From: Roseomonas gilardii
GTDB taxonomy: Bacteria > Pseudomonadota > Alphaproteobacteria > Acetobacterales > Acetobacteraceae
Assembly: GCF_001941945.1 (NCBI RefSeq)
Contig: NZ_CP015583.1
Location: 1,626,001-1,690,000 of the forward strand
Direction of reading: 5' to 3'
Length of the DNA: 64,000 nucleotides
Position numbers and translations under genes: made by a program
The notes under the pieces: model-generated
Seen by the model: only the letters and a program-made list of their open reading frames with translations
The model's database searches: none
Told to the model about the DNA's origin: nothing
Shown: in pieces, positions 45,565-55,729 of the stretch
Layout: the number at the start of each line of letters is the position of its first letter
Numbering within the stretch: the first letter of the stretch is position 1

Positions 45565-46284
45565 TTAATCTCTGCCTGCCATCAGGATATAGTTCACCCC
45601 GACATCCCGCGTGGCCTTCCAGCGTCGGCTGAGCGGATCGAAGCTCATCCCCGCGATGTCCTCCACCCGCAGTCCGGCCTCGCGCAGCCCGGTCCCCAGC
45701 TCGGCCGGCGTCATGAAGAGCTTCCAGTCATGGGTGCCGCGCGGCAGCAGCCGGAGCACATACTCCGCCCCCAGCTTCGCCATCAGGAAGGCGCGCGGCG
45801 TGCGGTTCAGCGTGGACAGGAAGACGGCGCCGCCGGGCCGGGTCAGCCGCGCCAGGGCGCCGAGAAAGGCCGGGCGCTCCTCCGGCGCCACATGCTCGAT
45901 GACCTCCAGCGAGACCACCGCATCCCATTCGCCGGTCAGCTCCTCGGGACGGGCGGCACGGTAGTCGATCTCCAGGCCGGACCGGGCGGCATGGACCCGC
46001 GCGGCCTCCAGCGCGGCGCCGGCCGCGTCGATGCCGGTGACGCTGGCGCCCCGCCGCGCCAGTGCCTCGCTGGCCAGCCCGGCACCGCAGCCGACATCCA
46101 GCACCCGCAGGCCGGACAGGTCTTCCCCTGGCCGGCCCAGGCGCCGCGCCAGCCGCTCCGCCACCCAGCCGCAGCGCAGCGGGTTCATGGCATGAAGGGG
46201 CGCCATGGGGCCGCGCGGGTCCCACCAGCGATCCGCCAGCGCATCGAATTTCGCGATCTCCTCCGCCCTCGCCGTGCCGGACAT
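45565..46284 (-). CDS. ubiG: Bifunctional 3-demethylubiquinol / 2-polyprenyl-6-hydroxyphenol O-methyltransferase
   Basis: O-methyltransferase acting twice in ubiquinone synthesis. The 239-residue product has the UbiG start EIAKFDALADRWWDPRGPMAPLH split near residue 10, the SAM loop VLDVGCGAGLASEALARRGA, SLEVIEHV and STLNRTPRAF, ending in GVNYILMAGR. The ATG at 46284 has GGGAG upstream; this is the usual family start. Divergent from lysC over about 130 bases. Confidence 0.95.
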   Translation of the reverse strand: MSGTARAEEIAKFDALADRWWDPRGPMAPLHAMNPLRCGWVAERLARRLGRPGEDLSGLRVLDVGCGAGLASEALARRGASVTGIDAAGAALEAARVHAARSGLEIDYRAARPEELTGEWDAVVSLEVIEHVAPEERPAFLGALARLTRPGGAVFLSTLNRTPRAFLMAKLGAEYVLRLLPRGTHDWKLFMTPAELGTGLREAGLRVEDIAGMSFDPLSRRWKATRDVGVNYILMAGRD

Positions 46285-46412
46285 GCGATTCTCCCAAGGG
46301 TGTCGTGGTGCGGACGAGGTTGCAGCCACCCGCAGCGCCCGGTATCTGTCCCGACCCTTCGCGGCGCGCAACCGCCGCCGCTCCTTAGCAGAACCGGAAA
46401 ACGCCCGGCGCC

Positions 46413-47648
46413 ATGGCCCGTATCGTGATGAAGTTCGGCGGCACCTCCGTCGCCGACCTGGACCGTATCCGCAATGTCGCCCGCCGCGTGAAGCGCGAGG
46501 TCGAGGCTGGCAACGAGGTCGCCGTGGTGGTCTCCGCCATGTCGGGCGTGACCAACCAGCTGGTGAAATACTGCACCGACCTGTCGCCGCTGCACGATGC
46601 GCGGGAATACGACGTGGTCGTCGCGACCGGCGAGCAGGTGACGACCGGCCTCACCGCCATCGCCCTGCAGGCCGAGGGCGTCGATGCCCGGTCCTGGCAG
46701 GGCTGGCAGGTGCCGATCCGCACCGATGGCGCGCATGGCAAGGCGCGGGTCGAGGAGATCGACGGCTCGGCGCTGATCGAGCGGATGAAGGCCGGGCAGG
46801 TGCCGGTGATCGCGGGCTTCCAGGGCATCGGCCCACGGGAGCGCATCACCACGCTGGGCCGCGGCGGCTCCGACCTTTCGGCGGTGGCCGTGGCGGCGGC
46901 GGTGAAGGCCGACCGCTGCGATATCTACACCGATGTGGACGGCATCTACACGACCGACCCCCGCATCGTGCCGCGCGCCCGCAAGCTGGAGCGCGTGAGC
47001 TTCGAGGAGATGCTGGAACTGGCCTCGGTGGGGGCCAAGGTGTTGCAGACCCGCTCGGTCGAGCTGGCGATGAAGCAGAAGGTTCGGGTGCAGGTCCTGT
47101 CCTCCTTCGAGGACAAGCCGGGCTCCCTGGTGGTGGACGAGGACGAGATCGTGGAACAGCCCGTTGTGACCGGCGTCGCCTATTCGCGCGACGAGGCGAA
47201 GATCACCCTGCGCCGCCTGCCGGACAAGCCCGGCATCGCCGCCCATGTGTTCGGCCCACTCTCGGCGGCCAATGTGAACGTGGATATGATCGTCCAGAAC
47301 CTGGGCGCCGACGGCACCACGGACATGACCTTCACCGTGGGCAAGACCGACCTGCCGCGCGCGCGGGAGACGCTGGAGAACGCCCGGTCTTCCATCGGCT
47401 TCGACGCCATCCTGACCGATCCCGAGGTCGCCAAGATCTCCATCGTCGGCATCGGCATGCGCTCCCATGCCGGCGTGGCGGCCACGATGTTCAACACGCT
47501 GGCCGAGAAGGGGATCAACATCCAGGTCATCTCGACTTCCGAGATCAAGACCTCGGTGCTGATCGGCGTGGAGTACACCGAGCTGGCGGTGCGCGCCCTG
47601 CACACGGCCTATGGCCTCGACGCGCCGGCCGGGAAGGCTCAGGCCTGA
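46413..47648 (+). CDS. lysC: Aspartokinase
   Basis: Phosphorylates aspartate as the first step to lysine, threonine and methionine. The 411-residue protein has the kinase core with KFGGTS at 7-12, VVVSAMSGVTNQL, GEQVTTGL, TLGRGGSDLSAVA and DVDGIYTTDPR, followed by two ACT domains (about 265-340 and 345-405) for feedback control. Its stop overlaps the ATG of the next gene (TGATG). Confidence 0.95.
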   Translation: MARIVMKFGGTSVADLDRIRNVARRVKREVEAGNEVAVVVSAMSGVTNQLVKYCTDLSPLHDAREYDVVVATGEQVTTGLTAIALQAEGVDARSWQGWQVPIRTDGAHGKARVEEIDGSALIERMKAGQVPVIAGFQGIGPRERITTLGRGGSDLSAVAVAAAVKADRCDIYTDVDGIYTTDPRIVPRARKLERVSFEEMLELASVGAKVLQTRSVELAMKQKVRVQVLSSFEDKPGSLVVDEDEIVEQPVVTGVAYSRDEAKITLRRLPDKPGIAAHVFGPLSAANVNVDMIVQNLGADGTTDMTFTVGKTDLPRARETLENARSSIGFDAILTDPEVAKISIVGIGMRSHAGVAATMFNTLAEKGINIQVISTSEIKTSVLIGVEYTELAVRALHTAYGLDAPAGKAQA

Positions 47649-48799
47649 TGCTCGCCCCGTCCCCCACCGTTCCGCCGGCCGAGGGAGGCACCGGTCCCAC
47701 GGTGCCCGACTGGGCCTTCGCCGAACTCGACCGGCTGATGGCGCGGGGGGCGGGCTTCCTGGGCTCCCGCTGGGCGATCCTGGGCGGCGCCATGTCCTGG
47801 GTCAGCGAGCGCAACCTGGTGGCGGCGTTGAGCGAGGCCGGCGCCTTCGGCGTGCTGGCCTGCGGCGCCATGGAGCCGCCGCGGCTGGCCGAGGAGATCG
47901 CGGCGACCCAGGCGCTGACGGACAAGCCCTTCGGCGTGAACCTGATCACCATGCATCCCCGGCTGGAGGCGCTGGTGCAGGTCTGCCTGGACGCGAAGGT
48001 GGGCCATATCGTCTTCGCCGGCGGCATCCCGCCCGGCCCCGCGATCCGCAAGGCCAAGGATGCCGGCGCCCGGGTGATCTGCTTCGCCCCGGCCCTGGCC
48101 CTGGCGAAGAAGCTGGTCCGCTCCGGCGCGGATGCCCTGGTGATCGAGGGCTCCGAGGCCGGCGGGCATATCGGCCCAGTCAGCCTGAACGTGCTGGCGC
48201 AGGAGATCCTGCCCCATATCCGCGACGTGCCGGTCTTCGTGGCTGGCGGCATCGGGCGCGGCGAGGCGATCCTCTCCTACCTGGAGATGGGCGCCGCCGG
48301 GGCGCAGATCGGCACCCGCTTCGTTTGCGCCTCGGAATGCGTGGCGCATGCGAACTTCAAGCGCGCCTTCATCCGCGGCGCGGCCCGTGACGCCCTGCCG
48401 ACCGTGCAGCTCGACGAGAGCTTCCCCGTCATCCCCGTCCGCGCCCTGCAGAACGCGGGCACGAAGCGCTTCCTGGAGCATCAGGCCGAGGTGATCCGCC
48501 GCTTCCGGGCGGGGGAGCTGACGAAGGAGGCCGCGCAGCTCGACATCGAGCATTTCTGGGCCGGGGCGCTGCGCCGGGCGGTGGTCGATGGCGATGTGGA
48601 GAACGGCTCCCTGATGGCCGGCCAGTCGGTCGGCATGGTGGCGCGGGAGGAGCCGGTGGCGGCCATCCTCGCCGAGATCATGGCCCAGGCGGCGGCGGCG
48701 ATCGCCGCGCGGGGACCTGCCCGCCCGTTAAACCGGAGCGGCCCCGGGGGGGTTTGCTCCGCCGCAAGCTGCGGGATAGGGTCGTTTCTTGCCCGATGA
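47648..48799 (+). CDS. NAD(P)H-dependent flavin oxidoreductase, nitronate monooxygenase family
   Basis: A 383-residue FMN-dependent TIM-barrel enzyme. Typical segments: LGGAMSWVSERNLVAALSEAG, PFGVNLITMHP, VFAGGIPPGP, the substrate-side VIEGSEAGGHIG and FMN-phosphate site VAGGIGRGEAI, then GAQIGTRFV. The family oxidises nitronates or acts as a 2-nitropropane dioxygenase or enoyl reductase; the true substrate is unclear. It overlaps the lysC stop by one base and its own end overlaps the region just before the RodZ-like start. Confidence 0.87.
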   Translation: MLAPSPTVPPAEGGTGPTVPDWAFAELDRLMARGAGFLGSRWAILGGAMSWVSERNLVAALSEAGAFGVLACGAMEPPRLAEEIAATQALTDKPFGVNLITMHPRLEALVQVCLDAKVGHIVFAGGIPPGPAIRKAKDAGARVICFAPALALAKKLVRSGADALVIEGSEAGGHIGPVSLNVLAQEILPHIRDVPVFVAGGIGRGEAILSYLEMGAAGAQIGTRFVCASECVAHANFKRAFIRGAARDALPTVQLDESFPVIPVRALQNAGTKRFLEHQAEVIRRFRAGELTKEAAQLDIEHFWAGALRRAVVDGDVENGSLMAGQSVGMVAREEPVAAILAEIMAQAAAAIAARGPARPLNRSGPGGVCSAASCGIGSFLAR

Positions 48800-48800
48800 C

Positions 48801-49994
48801 ATGACGCCTATGGCCAGAACAGTGGAACCGACCGCCCTCGACAATTCCGGGGTGGGATCAGAGCTTCGCGACGCCCGCCTGGCGATCGGCGCGACGATCG
48901 AGGACATGTCCGAGCACCTCCGCATCAGCCGCCGCTATCTGTCGGCGCTGGAGGAGGGGCGGACGCGCGACCTTCCGGGGCCGACCTATGCGCTCGGCTT
49001 CGTGCGCTCCTATGCCCAGTCCCTGGGCCTGGATGCGGAGGAGCTGACCCGGCGCTTCCGCGACGGGGCCGGGGCGGCGGCGAAGCAGCGCACCGACCTC
49101 GTTTTCCCGGAGCCCGTGCCCAAGCGCGGCGTGCCCGCCGGCGCGGTGATCCTGATCGGTGCCGTGCTGGCGATCGGCAGCTACGTGGCCTGGTGGCAGT
49201 GGAGCGGATCGGGCGACCGCAGCGTGGACCAGGTCCAGGCGCCGCCGCGCCGGCTGGAGGAGGCCGCCGGAACGGCGCCCCGCCCCGCCGCGCCCGTGCT
49301 GCCGCCGACCCTGGGACAGGTGGTGCCCGCCTCGCCCCCCGCCGCCGGGGGCGGGCAGGGCCATGCGCCCAGCCCGGCGCCGGCTCCGAATCCGGCACCC
49401 GGCCCTGGCCAGCAGGGGACGGCCGCCTCCGTGGCGCCGACGCCCGCCCGGCCGACCGCTCCCGCGGCTGGCGGGGTGCCCGGCACCCTTCCCGGCAATA
49501 ACCTTCCTGGGGGGAGCACCCCCGGGCCGGCGACGCAGCAGGCCCAGACGGCCGCGCCGCGTCCGGTGGCGCCACAGGCCCCGGCTCCGGCTGCACAGCC
49601 GACCCAGGGTGCGACCGCGCCCACGACGGGTGAGGCGCCTGCCGCCCCGGTGCCGCCGCCCCTGGCCGCGCCTGTCACGCCCACCGCGCCCAACCAGGCG
49701 GATGGCCAGGGCCGCATCGTGCTGCGCGCCGCGCCCGGCCCGGGAGAGGGGTCCTGGGTCCAGATCCGGGCGAAGGGGGCCAGCCGTCCGCTGCTGAGCC
49801 GCCTGCTACGGCCGGGCGAGACCTATACCGTGCCGGCGGGCGAGGGGATGACCCTGACCACCGGCAAGGCGGATGCGCTGGAGATCATCGTGGACGGGCA
49901 GGCCAGTCCCTTCCTGGCGGGCCGGACCAATGTGGTGCGGGATATCCCGCTGGACCCCGACCGGCTCCGCAACCCGGCTCCGGCAGGCGGCTGA
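48801..49994 (+). CDS. RodZ-like helix-turn-helix membrane protein
   Basis: A 397-residue single-pass membrane protein of the RodZ/HTH_25 type linked to cell shape through MreB. Cytoplasmic HTH at about 21-85 (LRDARLAIGATIEDMSEHLRI split, LSALEEGRTRDLPG, YALGFVRSYAQSLGLD), transmembrane segment about 113-133, a very Pro/Ala-rich periplasmic linker (about 140-300) and a C-terminal DUF4115-like domain (SWVQIRAKG, LRPGETYTVP, VVRDIPLDP). The ATG at 48801 is chosen over an upstream TTG and an ATG at 48810. ispG follows, as in many proteobacteria. Confidence 0.85.
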   Translation: MTPMARTVEPTALDNSGVGSELRDARLAIGATIEDMSEHLRISRRYLSALEEGRTRDLPGPTYALGFVRSYAQSLGLDAEELTRRFRDGAGAAAKQRTDLVFPEPVPKRGVPAGAVILIGAVLAIGSYVAWWQWSGSGDRSVDQVQAPPRRLEEAAGTAPRPAAPVLPPTLGQVVPASPPAAGGGQGHAPSPAPAPNPAPGPGQQGTAASVAPTPARPTAPAAGGVPGTLPGNNLPGGSTPGPATQQAQTAAPRPVAPQAPAPAAQPTQGATAPTTGEAPAAPVPPPLAAPVTPTAPNQADGQGRIVLRAAPGPGEGSWVQIRAKGASRPLLSRLLRPGETYTVPAGEGMTLTTGKADALEIIVDGQASPFLAGRTNVVRDIPLDPDRLRNPAPAGG

Positions 49995-50201
49995 GGCCGT
50001 CTGCCCGGGCTCCCCGCCGGGAAAACCGGCAGGGACGGGGCGTGACATTTCGGTGAAAGCCGCGGGCCGCCTCCGCCCGTCATGGCCGCCCCGGTCCTCG
50101 CGCACCCCGCCAAGGCTTGGCCCCCGCCCTGGCTCCTGCCATATCTTCGCCGTCCGAACAGTCTGAACTGACTATTCCCTGCCGGCCGCACAGGAATTTC
50201 C

Positions 50202-51356
50202 ATGTCCTACCGTCCCTACCAGCAGATCCTGCGTCGCAAGTCCCGCCAGATCCGCGTGGGCAACGTGCTGGTGGGCGGGGATGCGCCGATCTCCGTCCAG
50301 ACCATGACCAACACCCCGACCGAGGATGCCGAGGCAACGATCGCCCAGATCCGCCGGGCGGAGGTCGCGGGGGTGGACATCGTCCGCGTCTCCTGCCCGA
50401 CGCCGGAGGCGACGGCGGCGCTGCGCGAGATCACCCGCGAGGTGAACGTGCCGGTCGTGGCGGACATCCACTTCCACTACAAGCGCGCCATCGAGGCGGC
50501 GCAGAACGGCGCCGCCTGCCTGCGCATCAACCCGGGCAATATCGGCTCGGCGGAGCGGGTGAAGGAGGTCATCAAGGCCGCCCGCGACCATGGCTGCTCG
50601 ATCCGCATCGGCGTGAACGCCGGCAGCCTGGAGAAGCACCTGCTGGAGAAGTATGGCGAGCCGAACCCGGAGGCGCTGGTCGAGAGCGCCCTGTGGCATG
50701 CCGACCACCTGCTCCAGAACGGCTTCGACGAGTTCAAGATCAGCGTGAAGGCCTCGGACGTCTTCCTGGCGGTGGCGGCCTATACCGCCCTGGCCGAGGC
50801 CTGCGACCATCCGCTGCATGTCGGCATCACCGAGGCGGGCGGCAAGCGCGCGGGCACGGTGAAGTCGTCGATCGGCATCGGCAACCTGCTCTGGGCCGGG
50901 ATCGGCGACACGATCCGTGTCTCCCTCTCCGCCGAGCCGGAGGAGGAGGTCTATGTCGGCTGGGAGATGCTGAAGACCCTGGGCCTGCGGCACCGGGGCG
51001 TGAAGATCATCTCCTGCCCCTCCTGCGCCCGCCAGGGCTTCAACGTGATCCAGACCGTGGCCACGCTGGAGGAACGCCTCGCCCATATCGAGGTGCCGAT
51101 GAGCCTCTCGATCATCGGCTGCGTGGTGAACGGGCCGGGCGAGGCGCTGATGACCGATCTCGGCGTCACCGGCGGCGGCAATGGCCGGCACATGGTCTAT
51201 GCCGCCGGCAAGACCGACCACACGGTCGAGAATGGCGACATGATCGAGCACATCGTCGGGCTGGTGGAGGCCAAGGCGGCGCAGCTCCTGGCCGAGAAGA
51301 AGGCCGAGGCCGAGCGCAACGAGCAGGGCCACGAGGCGCCCCAAGCCGCGGAGTAG
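50202..51356 (+). CDS. ispG: 4-hydroxy-3-methylbut-2-en-1-yl diphosphate synthase (flavodoxin)
   Basis: Iron-sulfur enzyme of the non-mevalonate isoprenoid pathway. The 384-residue protein carries all cluster ligands: Cys272 and Cys275 in [12 protein letters not shown], Cys307 and Glu314 in [11 protein letters not shown]-terminal TIM-barrel segments [21 protein letters not shown] (first part), [15 protein letters not shown] and RINPGNIG are standard. Preceded by the RodZ-like gene across a 207-base gap. Confidence 0.96.
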   Translation: MSYRPYQQILRRKSRQIRVGNVLVGGDAPISVQTMTNTPTEDAEATIAQIRRAEVAGVDIVRVSCPTPEATAALREITREVNVPVVADIHFHYKRAIEAAQNGAACLRINPGNIGSAERVKEVIKAARDHGCSIRIGVNAGSLEKHLLEKYGEPNPEALVESALWHADHLLQNGFDEFKISVKASDVFLAVAAYTALAEACDHPLHVGITEAGGKRAGTVKSSIGIGNLLWAGIGDTIRVSLSAEPEEEVYVGWEMLKTLGLRHRGVKIISCPSCARQGFNVIQTVATLEERLAHIEVPMSLSIIGCVVNGPGEALMTDLGVTGGGNGRHMVYAAGKTDHTVENGDMIEHIVGLVEAKAAQLLAEKKAEAERNEQGHEAPQAAE

Positions 51357-51366
51357 TGGCTGCGGA

Positions 51367-52086
51367 TCAGGCGGCGCGGTAGGCGCCGTCCCGCAGCAGA
51401 GGGGCCGTGGCGCTGACATCCTCCTCCACCGCCAGGTCCACATCGCCGGAATAGCCGCGCGACACCAGCTCCTGCCCGGAGGTGCAAAGGCGGATCATCC
51501 CGCCCAGCCGGTGCCCTGCCGCCTGCCAGGCATCGCGCGCGACCTCCGCCTCGGGCGAGGCCTCGCCACCCAGATGCCCGATGATCGCCCCGGCCCCGAG
51601 CAGGTCCTCGACTGCCGGGCGCAGGCCGCCATCGGGCCAGAGCTCTCCCGCCGGGATCACCCCCACCGGGCCACGGCCGGCGAGGCGGCGCGCGGCTGCC
51701 GCCACCGCACGGGCATTGCGCAGGCAGCCGGCCAGCACCGGGACGCGCCGCCTCGTCGCGGCGGCGGCGACCGAGAGGCGGGACCCGTTGGGCGAAGGCA
51801 ACAGTAGCCGCGTGCCGCGCGGTATGGTGGCGAGGCTGGCGGGGGAAAGGCTGTACTGGCCGCCGGCCGCATTCCGGGGATAGGCCAGGGTGGCCCCGAG
51901 GCGCAGTGCCTCCTGCTGTGCCGCCCGCTGGTCCTGGAAGGGGAAGGGATGCACCAGCGCGCCGCGCGCCACGGCGATGTCCACGGCGGTGGAAAAGGAC
52001 AGGACATCGACGATCACCAGCGCCGCGACCCGTTCATGGAGGGCGAGGAGCCCGGCCATGCCCCATTCGCAGAGAATGTCCGGCAT
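51367..52086 (-). CDS. ComB-like 2-phosphosulfolactate phosphatase family protein
   Basis: A 239-residue protein of the ComB family, known for removing phosphate from 2-phosphosulfolactate in coenzyme M synthesis. Seen: VIVDVLSFSTAVDIAVARGA (metal-binding Asp and Ser/Thr), the segment PSPNGSRLS, LAGCLRNARAVAAAA, VIPAGELWPDGGLRPAVED with acidic ligands, and a C-terminal DLAVEEDVSATAPLL. No other coenzyme M gene is nearby, so the natural substrate here is probably a different phosphoester. ATG at 52086 (MPDILCEWG). It is divergent from hisS. Confidence 0.82.
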   Translation of the reverse strand: MPDILCEWGMAGLLALHERVAALVIVDVLSFSTAVDIAVARGALVHPFPFQDQRAAQQEALRLGATLAYPRNAAGGQYSLSPASLATIPRGTRLLLPSPNGSRLSVAAAATRRRVPVLAGCLRNARAVAAAARRLAGRGPVGVIPAGELWPDGGLRPAVEDLLGAGAIIGHLGGEASPEAEVARDAWQAAGHRLGGMIRLCTSGQELVSRGYSGDVDLAVEEDVSATAPLLRDGAYRAA

Positions 52087-52182
52087 GGGTCTCCCTTGCT
52101 TCCGCCGCCCCCGCCTGCCGGGGCCAGCAGCATTCCACCATCTCTCGCCCAAACGGGCGAGCGGTGGTAACTGCGCCCCATC

Positions 52183-53439
52183 ATGGCCTCCCAGCTTCAG
52201 CCCGCCCGCGGCACGCGCGACCTCATCGGCGAGGATTTCGCCCGGCACCACCATGTCATCGCCACCGCGCGGCGCGTCGCGTCGCTCTACGGCTTCGAGG
52301 AATGGGCGACGCCCGTCTTCGAGGACACTCGGGTCTTCTCGCGCTCGCTGGGCGAGACCTCGGATGTCGTCTCGAAGGAGATGTACACCTTCCCGGACCG
52401 GGGCGGGGAAAGCCTGACGCTGCGGCCCGAAGGCACGGCGGGCGTCTGCCGCGCCCTGGTCTCGAACGGGCTGACCCAGGGCAACCTGCCGCGCAAGGTC
52501 TTCTATGCCGGGCCGATGTTCCGCTACGAGCGGCCGCAGAAGGGCCGCTACCGGCAATTCCACCAGATCGGCCTGGAAATCCTGGGCGCGGCGGAGCCGC
52601 TCTCGGATGCCGAGGCCATCGCCTGCGGCTGGCACATCCAGCAGGAACTGGGCATCGCCGAGGGCACGGTACTGGAGATCAACACGCTGGGCGACGCGCC
52701 ATCGCGCGACGCGCACCGTGCGGCGCTGGTGTCCTATTTCACCGAGCGGAAGGAGAGCCTTTCCGCCGACAGCCTGGTGCGGCTGGAGAAGAACCCGCTC
52801 CGCATCCTCGACAGCAAGGACGCGGGCGACAAGGCGCTGGTGGCCGATGCGCCCTCGATCCACGACCACCTGACCGAGGCGGCGCGGGCGCATTACGACG
52901 CGGTGCGGCGCTACCTGGACGGGTTCGGCGTGCCCTACCGGGTCAATCCGAACATCGTGCGGGGGCTGGACTACTACAGCCACACCGCCTTCGAGTTCGT
53001 GACGGAGCGGCTGGGCGCCCAGGGCACAGTGATGGCCGGCGGCCGCTATGACGGGCTGGTCGAGGAGATGGGCGGGCCGCACACCCCCTCGGTCGGCTGG
53101 GCGGCGGGGATCGAGCGGCTGTCCATGCTGATGGAGGGCGCCCCCGAGGCGCCGCGCCCGGTGGCGGTGATCCCCGTGGGCGAGGCGGCCGAGGCAGCGG
53201 CGATCGCGGCGGTGCAGTCGCTGCGCCGGAGCGGGCTGGTCGCGGAGATCGCCTACAAGGGCAACACCAAGCGCCGCATGGAGCGGGCCAACAAGCTGAA
53301 GGCGCGCGCCGCCGTGCTGATCGGCGAGGAGGAGCTGGCGCGCGGCGTGGCACAGGTGAAGGACCTCGATGCCGGCACGCAGCGGGAGGTGCCGCTGGAT
53401 GCGCTGGCCGCCGCGCTGCTGGAGGCGGGCGAGGGCTGA
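52183..53439 (+). CDS. hisS: Histidine--tRNA ligase
   Basis: Class II aminoacyl-tRNA synthetase, 418 residues. Motif 1 region [11 protein letters not shown] and [12 protein letters not shown], motif 2 [19 protein letters not shown], histidine-specific [12 protein letters not shown] and [14 protein letters not shown], motif 3 [10 protein letters not shown], then the anticodon-binding domain ending near VPLDAL. It is immediately followed by prfA (2 bases between stop and GTG) and then prmC, one translation-related operon. Confidence 0.96.
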   Translation: MASQLQPARGTRDLIGEDFARHHHVIATARRVASLYGFEEWATPVFEDTRVFSRSLGETSDVVSKEMYTFPDRGGESLTLRPEGTAGVCRALVSNGLTQGNLPRKVFYAGPMFRYERPQKGRYRQFHQIGLEILGAAEPLSDAEAIACGWHIQQELGIAEGTVLEINTLGDAPSRDAHRAALVSYFTERKESLSADSLVRLEKNPLRILDSKDAGDKALVADAPSIHDHLTEAARAHYDAVRRYLDGFGVPYRVNPNIVRGLDYYSHTAFEFVTERLGAQGTVMAGGRYDGLVEEMGGPHTPSVGWAAGIERLSMLMEGAPEAPRPVAVIPVGEAAEAAAIAAVQSLRRSGLVAEIAYKGNTKRRMERANKLKARAAVLIGEEELARGVAQVKDLDAGTQREVPLDALAAALLEAGEG

Positions 53440-53441
53440 CC

Positions 53442-54497
53442 GTGGCGCTTCCGGAGAAGCTGGACCGGCTCCTGCTCCGCGCCGAGGAGATCCGCCACAC
53501 GCTGAACACGGCGGATGGCGGGCAGATCGGGGCGCTGACCAGGGAGCTTTCGGAGCTCGACCCGCTGGTGGAGAAGGTCACCGCCCTGCGGAATGCCGAG
53601 CGCGCCCGGGACGAGGCCGAGGCGCTGCTGGCCGATCCGGAGATGCGCGAACTGGCGGAGGTGGAGTACCAGGCGCAGAAGGAGGCCGTGCCCGCGCTGG
53701 AGCATGAGATCCGCCTCATGCTGCTGCCGAAGGACGCCGCCGACGAGCGTTCCGCCATCCTGGAGATCCGCCCCGCCGCGGGCGGGGACGAGGCGGGGCT
53801 CTTCGCCGCCGAGCTGTTCCGCGCCTATCAGCGCTATGCCGAGTCGCGCCGCTGGCGGTTCGAGGTGCTGGACTATGACGAGAACGAGCTAGGCGGCGTG
53901 AAGGGGGCCAGCGCCGAGATCGCGGGGCAGGGGGTCTTCGCCCGGCTGAAGTTCGAATCCGGCGTCCATCGCGTGCAGCGCGTGCCGGCCACGGAAACGC
54001 AGGGCCGCATCCATACCTCGACCGTCACGGTGGCCGTGCTGCCGGAGGCGGAGGAGGTGGATGTGCAGATCGACGAGAAGGACCTGCGGATCGACACCTA
54101 CCGCGCCTCGGGCGCCGGCGGACAGCACGTGAACAAGACGGACAGCGCCGTCCGCATCACTCACCTGCCCACGGGCGTCGTGGTGGCGATGCAGGAGGAG
54201 CGCTCCCAGCACAAGAACCGCGCCAAGGCGATGAAGGTGCTGCGCGCCCGGCTGTACGATGCGCAGCGCACCAGCCTTGCCGCCACGCGCACCGATGCGC
54301 GCCGCGCCCAGGTCGGCACGGGCGACCGCAGCGAGCGCATCCGCACCTACAATTTCCCCCAGGGGCGGGTGACGGACCACCGGATCGGCCTGACCCTGCA
54401 CAAGATCGACCGGGTGATGCTGGGCGAACTGGACGAGCTGATCGACGCCCTGACCGCCGAGGACCAGGCGGCCCGCCTGGCGGCCCAAGGGGAATAG
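53442..54497 (+). CDS. prfA: Peptide chain release factor 1
   Basis: Recognises UAA and UAG and triggers peptide release. The 351-residue protein has the codon-recognition motif Pro182-Ala183-Thr184 ([15 protein letters not shown]) and the catalytic Gly226-Gly227-Gln228 in [17 protein letters not shown] start directly after hisS. The downstream gene prmC encodes the enzyme that methylates this Gln. Confidence 0.96.
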   Translation: MALPEKLDRLLLRAEEIRHTLNTADGGQIGALTRELSELDPLVEKVTALRNAERARDEAEALLADPEMRELAEVEYQAQKEAVPALEHEIRLMLLPKDAADERSAILEIRPAAGGDEAGLFAAELFRAYQRYAESRRWRFEVLDYDENELGGVKGASAEIAGQGVFARLKFESGVHRVQRVPATETQGRIHTSTVTVAVLPEAEEVDVQIDEKDLRIDTYRASGAGGQHVNKTDSAVRITHLPTGVVVAMQEERSQHKNRAKAMKVLRARLYDAQRTSLAATRTDARRAQVGTGDRSERIRTYNFPQGRVTDHRIGLTLHKIDRVMLGELDELIDALTAEDQAARLAAQGE

Positions 54498-54514
54498 GTG
54501 GGAGTAGGCGGAGC

Positions 54515-55384
54515 ATGAGCGGGGCCTGCGCCGATCCGGAGGGCTCGGTCGGCGCCTTCCTGTGCCGGGCGGGGCAGCATCTGCGCGCCGCCGCCATCCC
54601 GCAGCCGCGGATGGAGGCGCGGATGCTGCTGTCTCATGCCATGGGGGTGACGCAGGAGGCCCTGCTGCGCGATCCGCGCGCCCCGGTGCCGGGGGCGGCC
54701 GCCGCGCATTTCGCGGAGATGCTCCGACGCCGCCTGGACGGGGCGCCGATGGCCTATCTCACCGGCAGCCAGGGCTTCTGGACGCTGGACCTCGCGACCT
54801 CGCCGGACACGCTGATCCCGCGCGCCGATACCGAGGCGCTGATCGAGGCGGCGCTGGAGCTGTTCCCGGAACGGGCGGCTGTAGGGCGCATCCTCGACCT
54901 CGGCACCGGCACCGGGGCGATCCTGCTGGCGGCGCTGGTGGAGTTCCCGGCAGCCTTCGGGGTGGGGGTGGACCTCGTGCCGGGGGCGGCGGCGCTGGCC
55001 GCGCGGAACGCCCGCCGCAACGCACTCGGGGAGCGATGCGCCTTCCTGGCCGGCTCCTGGGCGGAAGCGCTGGCGGGGCGCTTCGACCTGATCCTGTCCA
55101 ACCCGCCCTATATCGAAAGCGCGGCCATCGCCGGGCTGATGCCCGAGGTGGCGCGGCACGAGCCCCTTTCCGCCCTGGATGGCGGGCGCGACGGGCTGGT
55201 GGCCTATCGCGCCCTGGCGAGATGCCTGCCACGGCTGCTGGCGCCCCGGGGCCGGGCCGTGCTCGAACTCGGAGAGGGGCAGGAACCGGCGGTCACCGCG
55301 CTGATGCGCGATGCAGGGCTGCGGGTGCCAGGGGCGAGGCAGGACCTGGGCGGCGTCGCCCGTGCCCTGGTCGTGGCGCCTTGA
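54515..55384 (+). CDS. prmC: Peptide chain release factor N(5)-glutamine methyltransferase
   Basis: Methylates the GGQ glutamine of release factors. 289 residues: helical N-terminal domain, SPDTLIPRADTEALIE, SAM loop ILDLGTGTGAILLA, and the catalytic N196-P-P-Y199 in ILSNPPYIES, then ALDGGRDGL. The segment usually reading EFYG/EFW appears here as SQGFWTLDL. It follows prfA by 17 bases, its usual partner. Confidence 0.95.
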   Translation: MSGACADPEGSVGAFLCRAGQHLRAAAIPQPRMEARMLLSHAMGVTQEALLRDPRAPVPGAAAAHFAEMLRRRLDGAPMAYLTGSQGFWTLDLATSPDTLIPRADTEALIEAALELFPERAAVGRILDLGTGTGAILLAALVEFPAAFGVGVDLVPGAAALAARNARRNALGERCAFLAGSWAEALAGRFDLILSNPPYIESAAIAGLMPEVARHEPLSALDGGRDGLVAYRALARCLPRLLAPRGRAVLELGEGQEPAVTALMRDAGLRVPGARQDLGGVARALVVAP

Positions 55385-55729
55385 CCATTGCCCCCGTCGT
55401 ACCCCTGGAAAACGCGGGCGGGCCTGCCTATCTGTGCGGCAACCGGCATCGTTTCCCATGCGGCGCATGGCACCTTTGCCATGCCGTATGCCGGTTGCCC
55501 GTCGCGGCCCCGAAAAAAGGGTTGGCGCGGCCGAATGGCGCCGCTAGGTTGCCCTGGCGGACCCTGCGGACCTCAAGAGGCGTAAGCAGGTTGTCACGTT
55601 CGGCGATTGAGGTGGCAAATCCACCAGCCGGCGTGCCGCGTGGGAAGAGAACCACCATCGCTAGTCCAGTCGGCGGAGCACGAAGTTGCCCCCGGCCGGC
55701 TGCAGCATGAGAGTGCGAACACGACACCC
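55385..55729. other. 345-bp gap before the DUF4167 gene
   Basis: No credible coding frame. A possible sigma-70 promoter lies at 55522-55550. Nothing else stands out apart from a GGCGCGGCC...GGCGCC patch. Confidence 0.4.
55522..55550 (+). promoter_or_regulatory. Possible sigma-70 promoter of the DUF4167 gene
   Basis: TTGGCG and TAGGTT are separated by 17 bases, about 180 bases upstream of the DUF4167 start. The -10 match is moderate, so this is tentative. Confidence 0.3.

Noticed and set aside
53951..53960. GTTCGAATCC, like a tRNA T-loop
   Set aside because: It lies inside the conserved prfA coding region ([11 protein letters not shown]) and no acceptor stem or anticodon arm surrounds it.
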